Positions 31,516 to 33,277 of a stretch of DNA of 33,277 bases are shown one piece after another. Position 1 is the first letter of the stretch. Each line of letters opens with the position of its first letter. The notes below the pieces were generated by a model, which was not told the DNA's origin, did no database searches, and saw only the letters and a list, made by a program, of their open reading frames with translations. The stretch lies in contig JACPTQ010000028.1 in the NCBI GenBank assembly GCA_016192705.1, forward strand, positions 1 through 33,277, in the 5' to 3' direction. Source of the DNA: Deltaproteobacteria bacterium (GTDB lineage Bacteria > Myxococcota > JACPTQ01). A program made the position numbers and the translations under genes.

Positions 31516-33258
31516 CTAACGTCGCGGTGTCCGCTCGGCCTCTTTGCGAATGCGCGACAGCTTCCGCTCGAGCATCGCCCGCGTTTTCGCGTCGGGCTTG
31601 AGCAGAAGCGCCTTGTGGTACATCTCGATCGCCCGCACCCGGTCTTCGAGCTCCTCGTAAACATCGGCGAGATGCCCCGCAATCGCCGCCTCGCGCGGCG
31701 CCAATCGAAACGCTTCGAGCAGCGTCGCGAGCGCCAGTTGGTTCTTTCCCTGTTTGAAGTAGATCCATCCGAGGCTGTCGGTGATATAGCCGCTCGCTGG
31801 CCGGATTTGAAGCGCGAGCTTCACCATGCGCTCGGCCTCGTCGAGGTTCGAGCCGCGCTCCGCGTACGCGTATCCGACGAAGTTAAGCGCTTCCGCGTGT
31901 TCGGGGTCGATGCGCAAAAGCCGCTTCATCCATTCGATCGCGCGATCGCTGTCGCCCTGTTTTTCGCAAAGCACGCCGAGTCCGTAGAGGAGCCGTGGCT
32001 CGACGGGCATCACCGCGAGCCCGTTTTTGTAAACCTGCTCGGCCTCGCGCAGCTCGCGCCGTTGCTCGCGAAACGACGCCAAAAGTTCATACGCCGACAC
32101 CGTCTTTGGATGCGTCGCAAGGAGCTTCTCTAGCGCCGCCTCGGCCTCCGCGAGTTTTCGCTCTTTCGACAACGAAATCGCGATGTGCACGCGCGCGTCG
32201 GCCCGGTCTTCGTGCTTTTCTGGAATCTTCTCGAACTCACGCTGCGCGAGGGCGTGCTCGCCTTTTTCGTCGAGCGCGATTCCGAGAAACAAGCGTCCGC
32301 GATAGTTGTACGGGTTGTCCTCAAGGATCGTGCGAAGCTCCGAAATGGCGCGGTCGACGCGACGGTGGCGCAAATACGTTCCCGCAAGGCGCAGCCGGCT
32401 CCCGCGATCGGCGACATCGCGGAACTTATCGACGTAAAAGTCGGCGAGCGTCTCCTCTCCCGCCTTCAAATGGAGATCGATAAGGGACAACAAAACGTCG
32501 GTCGCCTCGGGGACGTGCTCGAGCAGCTCCTTGTACGTTTGGATCGCTTTGGTGGTTTCGCCGAGTTGCACGTACGTTTCGGCGAGGTGCCTAAGCGCGC
32601 GCGTCGACGACGGAGCAAGCTCGAGGGTCTTTCGCAAATACAATACGCCATCCTGAAGGCGGCGCGACTGGATCGAAAGCTCCGCGAGGCGCATGAAACC
32701 TTCGCTGGACGTCGGAACGTTTTCGGAGAGGTCTTGGAAGACCGAAATCGCTTCGCTGCGTCGCCCTTGCGCCAAGAGAAGTTCCGCAAGGCGGAGGTAC
32801 GCGTCTTCGAGGGTCGCGTCGAGCTCGATCGCTTTGCGGTAAGCGTCCTCGGCGCGCGGCACGTCGTGGCGCGCTTGGTAGACGCGGGCAATGAGGAGGC
32901 GGGCCTCCGCGGATTTCGAATCGAGGTCGACGGCTTTTTGCGCGACGCTGAGCGCTTCGACGAGGCGCCCCATGCGGCCGTACATTTCGCCGAGAACGGT
33001 GAAAAGGTACGACGATCCGGGATCGTAAAAAATTGCGAGGCGGAATTCGGTTTCGGCGTCTTTAAGCCGCATATGAAGGAGGTGCAACCGCCCGCGCATA
33101 TAGTGCGCGTACGCGCTCGGGCTTGCCGTGACGATCGGCTTGTCGACGTCCGCTTGTTGCACGCGCGCGAGCTTTCGATTTGGGGCGATTGGTGCCGCGG
33201 CGCAGCCGAGGACTGTCACAGTGACGAGGGTTCCGACGATCGCGCAACGATAGGCCAT
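31516..33258 (-). CDS. Tetratricopeptide-repeat lipoprotein
   Basis: 580 residues. The first 19 form a lipoprotein signal (YRCAIVGTLVTVTVLGC, mature Cys at 19). The rest is an almost continuous array of a dozen or more TPR units from about 50 to 560, recognisable by repeats such as ARLLIARVYQARHDVPRAEDAYRKAIELD and GWIYFKQGKNQLALATLLEAFRLAP. TPR solenoids scaffold protein complexes; this one should sit in the periplasm anchored to a membrane. The partner is unknown, but the next gene encodes a DUF4292/LolA-like lipoprotein, a pairing seen in deltaproteobacterial genomes as far as I recall. A perfect TATAAT lies 8 bases before the ATG. Confidence 0.92.
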   Translation of the reverse strand: MAYRCAIVGTLVTVTVLGCAAAPIAPNRKLARVQQADVDKPIVTASPSAYAHYMRGRLHLLHMRLKDAETEFRLAIFYDPGSSYLFTVLGEMYGRMGRLVEALSVAQKAVDLDSKSAEARLLIARVYQARHDVPRAEDAYRKAIELDATLEDAYLRLAELLLAQGRRSEAISVFQDLSENVPTSSEGFMRLAELSIQSRRLQDGVLYLRKTLELAPSSTRALRHLAETYVQLGETTKAIQTYKELLEHVPEATDVLLSLIDLHLKAGEETLADFYVDKFRDVADRGSRLRLAGTYLRHRRVDRAISELRTILEDNPYNYRGRLFLGIALDEKGEHALAQREFEKIPEKHEDRADARVHIAISLSKERKLAEAEAALEKLLATHPKTVSAYELLASFREQRRELREAEQVYKNGLAVMPVEPRLLYGLGVLCEKQGDSDRAIEWMKRLLRIDPEHAEALNFVGYAYAERGSNLDEAERMVKLALQIRPASGYITDSLGWIYFKQGKNQLALATLLEAFRLAPREAAIAGHLADVYEELEDRVRAIEMYHKALLLKPDAKTRAMLERKLSRIRKEAERTPRR

Positions 33259-33266
33259 CTAAAATG

Positions 33267-33272
33267 ATTATA
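33267..33272 (-). promoter_or_regulatory. -10 box of the TPR gene promoter
   Basis: TATAAT on the minus strand, ending 8 bases before the ATG at 33258. The -35 box lies outside the window. The mRNA would begin within a base or two of the start codon, and no ribosome site is present. Confidence 0.5.
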
Positions 33273-33277
33273 AGGGA

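Noticed and set aside
30653-31768. 371-residue version of the DUF4292-like lipoprotein
   Set aside because: The extension overlaps the TPR gene and the hexamer tract; a lipoprotein signal begins at GTG 31462.

Overview
The window reads as bacterial chromosome from a GC-rich (roughly 60-65% by eye), Gram-negative, didermic organism. Several traits point to the Myxococcota or another deltaproteobacterial-type lineage: many lipoproteins with poorly conserved bodies, an RCC1-type lipoprotein, an ECF sigma factor paired with a FecR-like protein, a tetratricopeptide lipoprotein, and Asp/Gly/Ala-rich low-complexity segments. This assignment is an inference from gene content; no rRNA or other taxonomic marker is present. 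I see no insertion sequence, phage, CRISPR array or tRNA.

Left part (1-10.8 kb). A gene-free stretch of about 670 bases holds a long palindrome and a predicted structured leader. Then come panB-pgpA, a large metallo-beta-lactamase/cyclic-nucleotide-binding fusion protein, and pssA on the opposite strand. Divergent from pssA are a small exported protein and a GspF-like membrane protein with an N-terminal zinc ribbon. On the minus strand, ftsB, a membrane diguanylate cyclase with GAF domains and an acyl-CoA thioesterase form a tightly overlapping operon.

Middle part (10.9-16.5 kb, plus strand). A probable outer-membrane protein is followed by an ECF sigma factor and a FecR-like anti-sigma factor, then an RCC1 lipoprotein and two further lipoproteins. 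Three near-identical sites of the form GAACAA...GTCAC, each with exactly 15 bases between GAAC and GTC, lie before the sigma gene, before the RCC1 gene and before the last lipoprotein. They look like the sigma factor's own promoters, which would make this a self-contained surface-lipoprotein regulon.

Right part (16.5-33.3 kb, minus strand). In transcription order: TPR lipoprotein, DUF4292/LolA-like lipoprotein, glutamate synthase large subunit, amidinotransferase-type enzyme, cheR, a chemoreceptor without a periplasmic sensor domain, cheW, cheY, cheA, cheC, cheD, larB, larC. Most neighbours in the che-lar part overlap or nearly touch. No cheB, larE, larA or gltD is present here.

The most notable non-gene signal is a family of 87-bp imperfect palindromes inserted in frame, in the same orientation and same reading frame, once in cheA and twice in gltB. 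Each adds 29 codons to a linker or loop. A second palindrome family touches the gltB start, and GGNGCG hexamer tracts sit in linkers and gene junctions. Several promoters have -10 boxes only 6-11 bases before the start codon, suggesting leaderless or nearly leaderless mRNAs.
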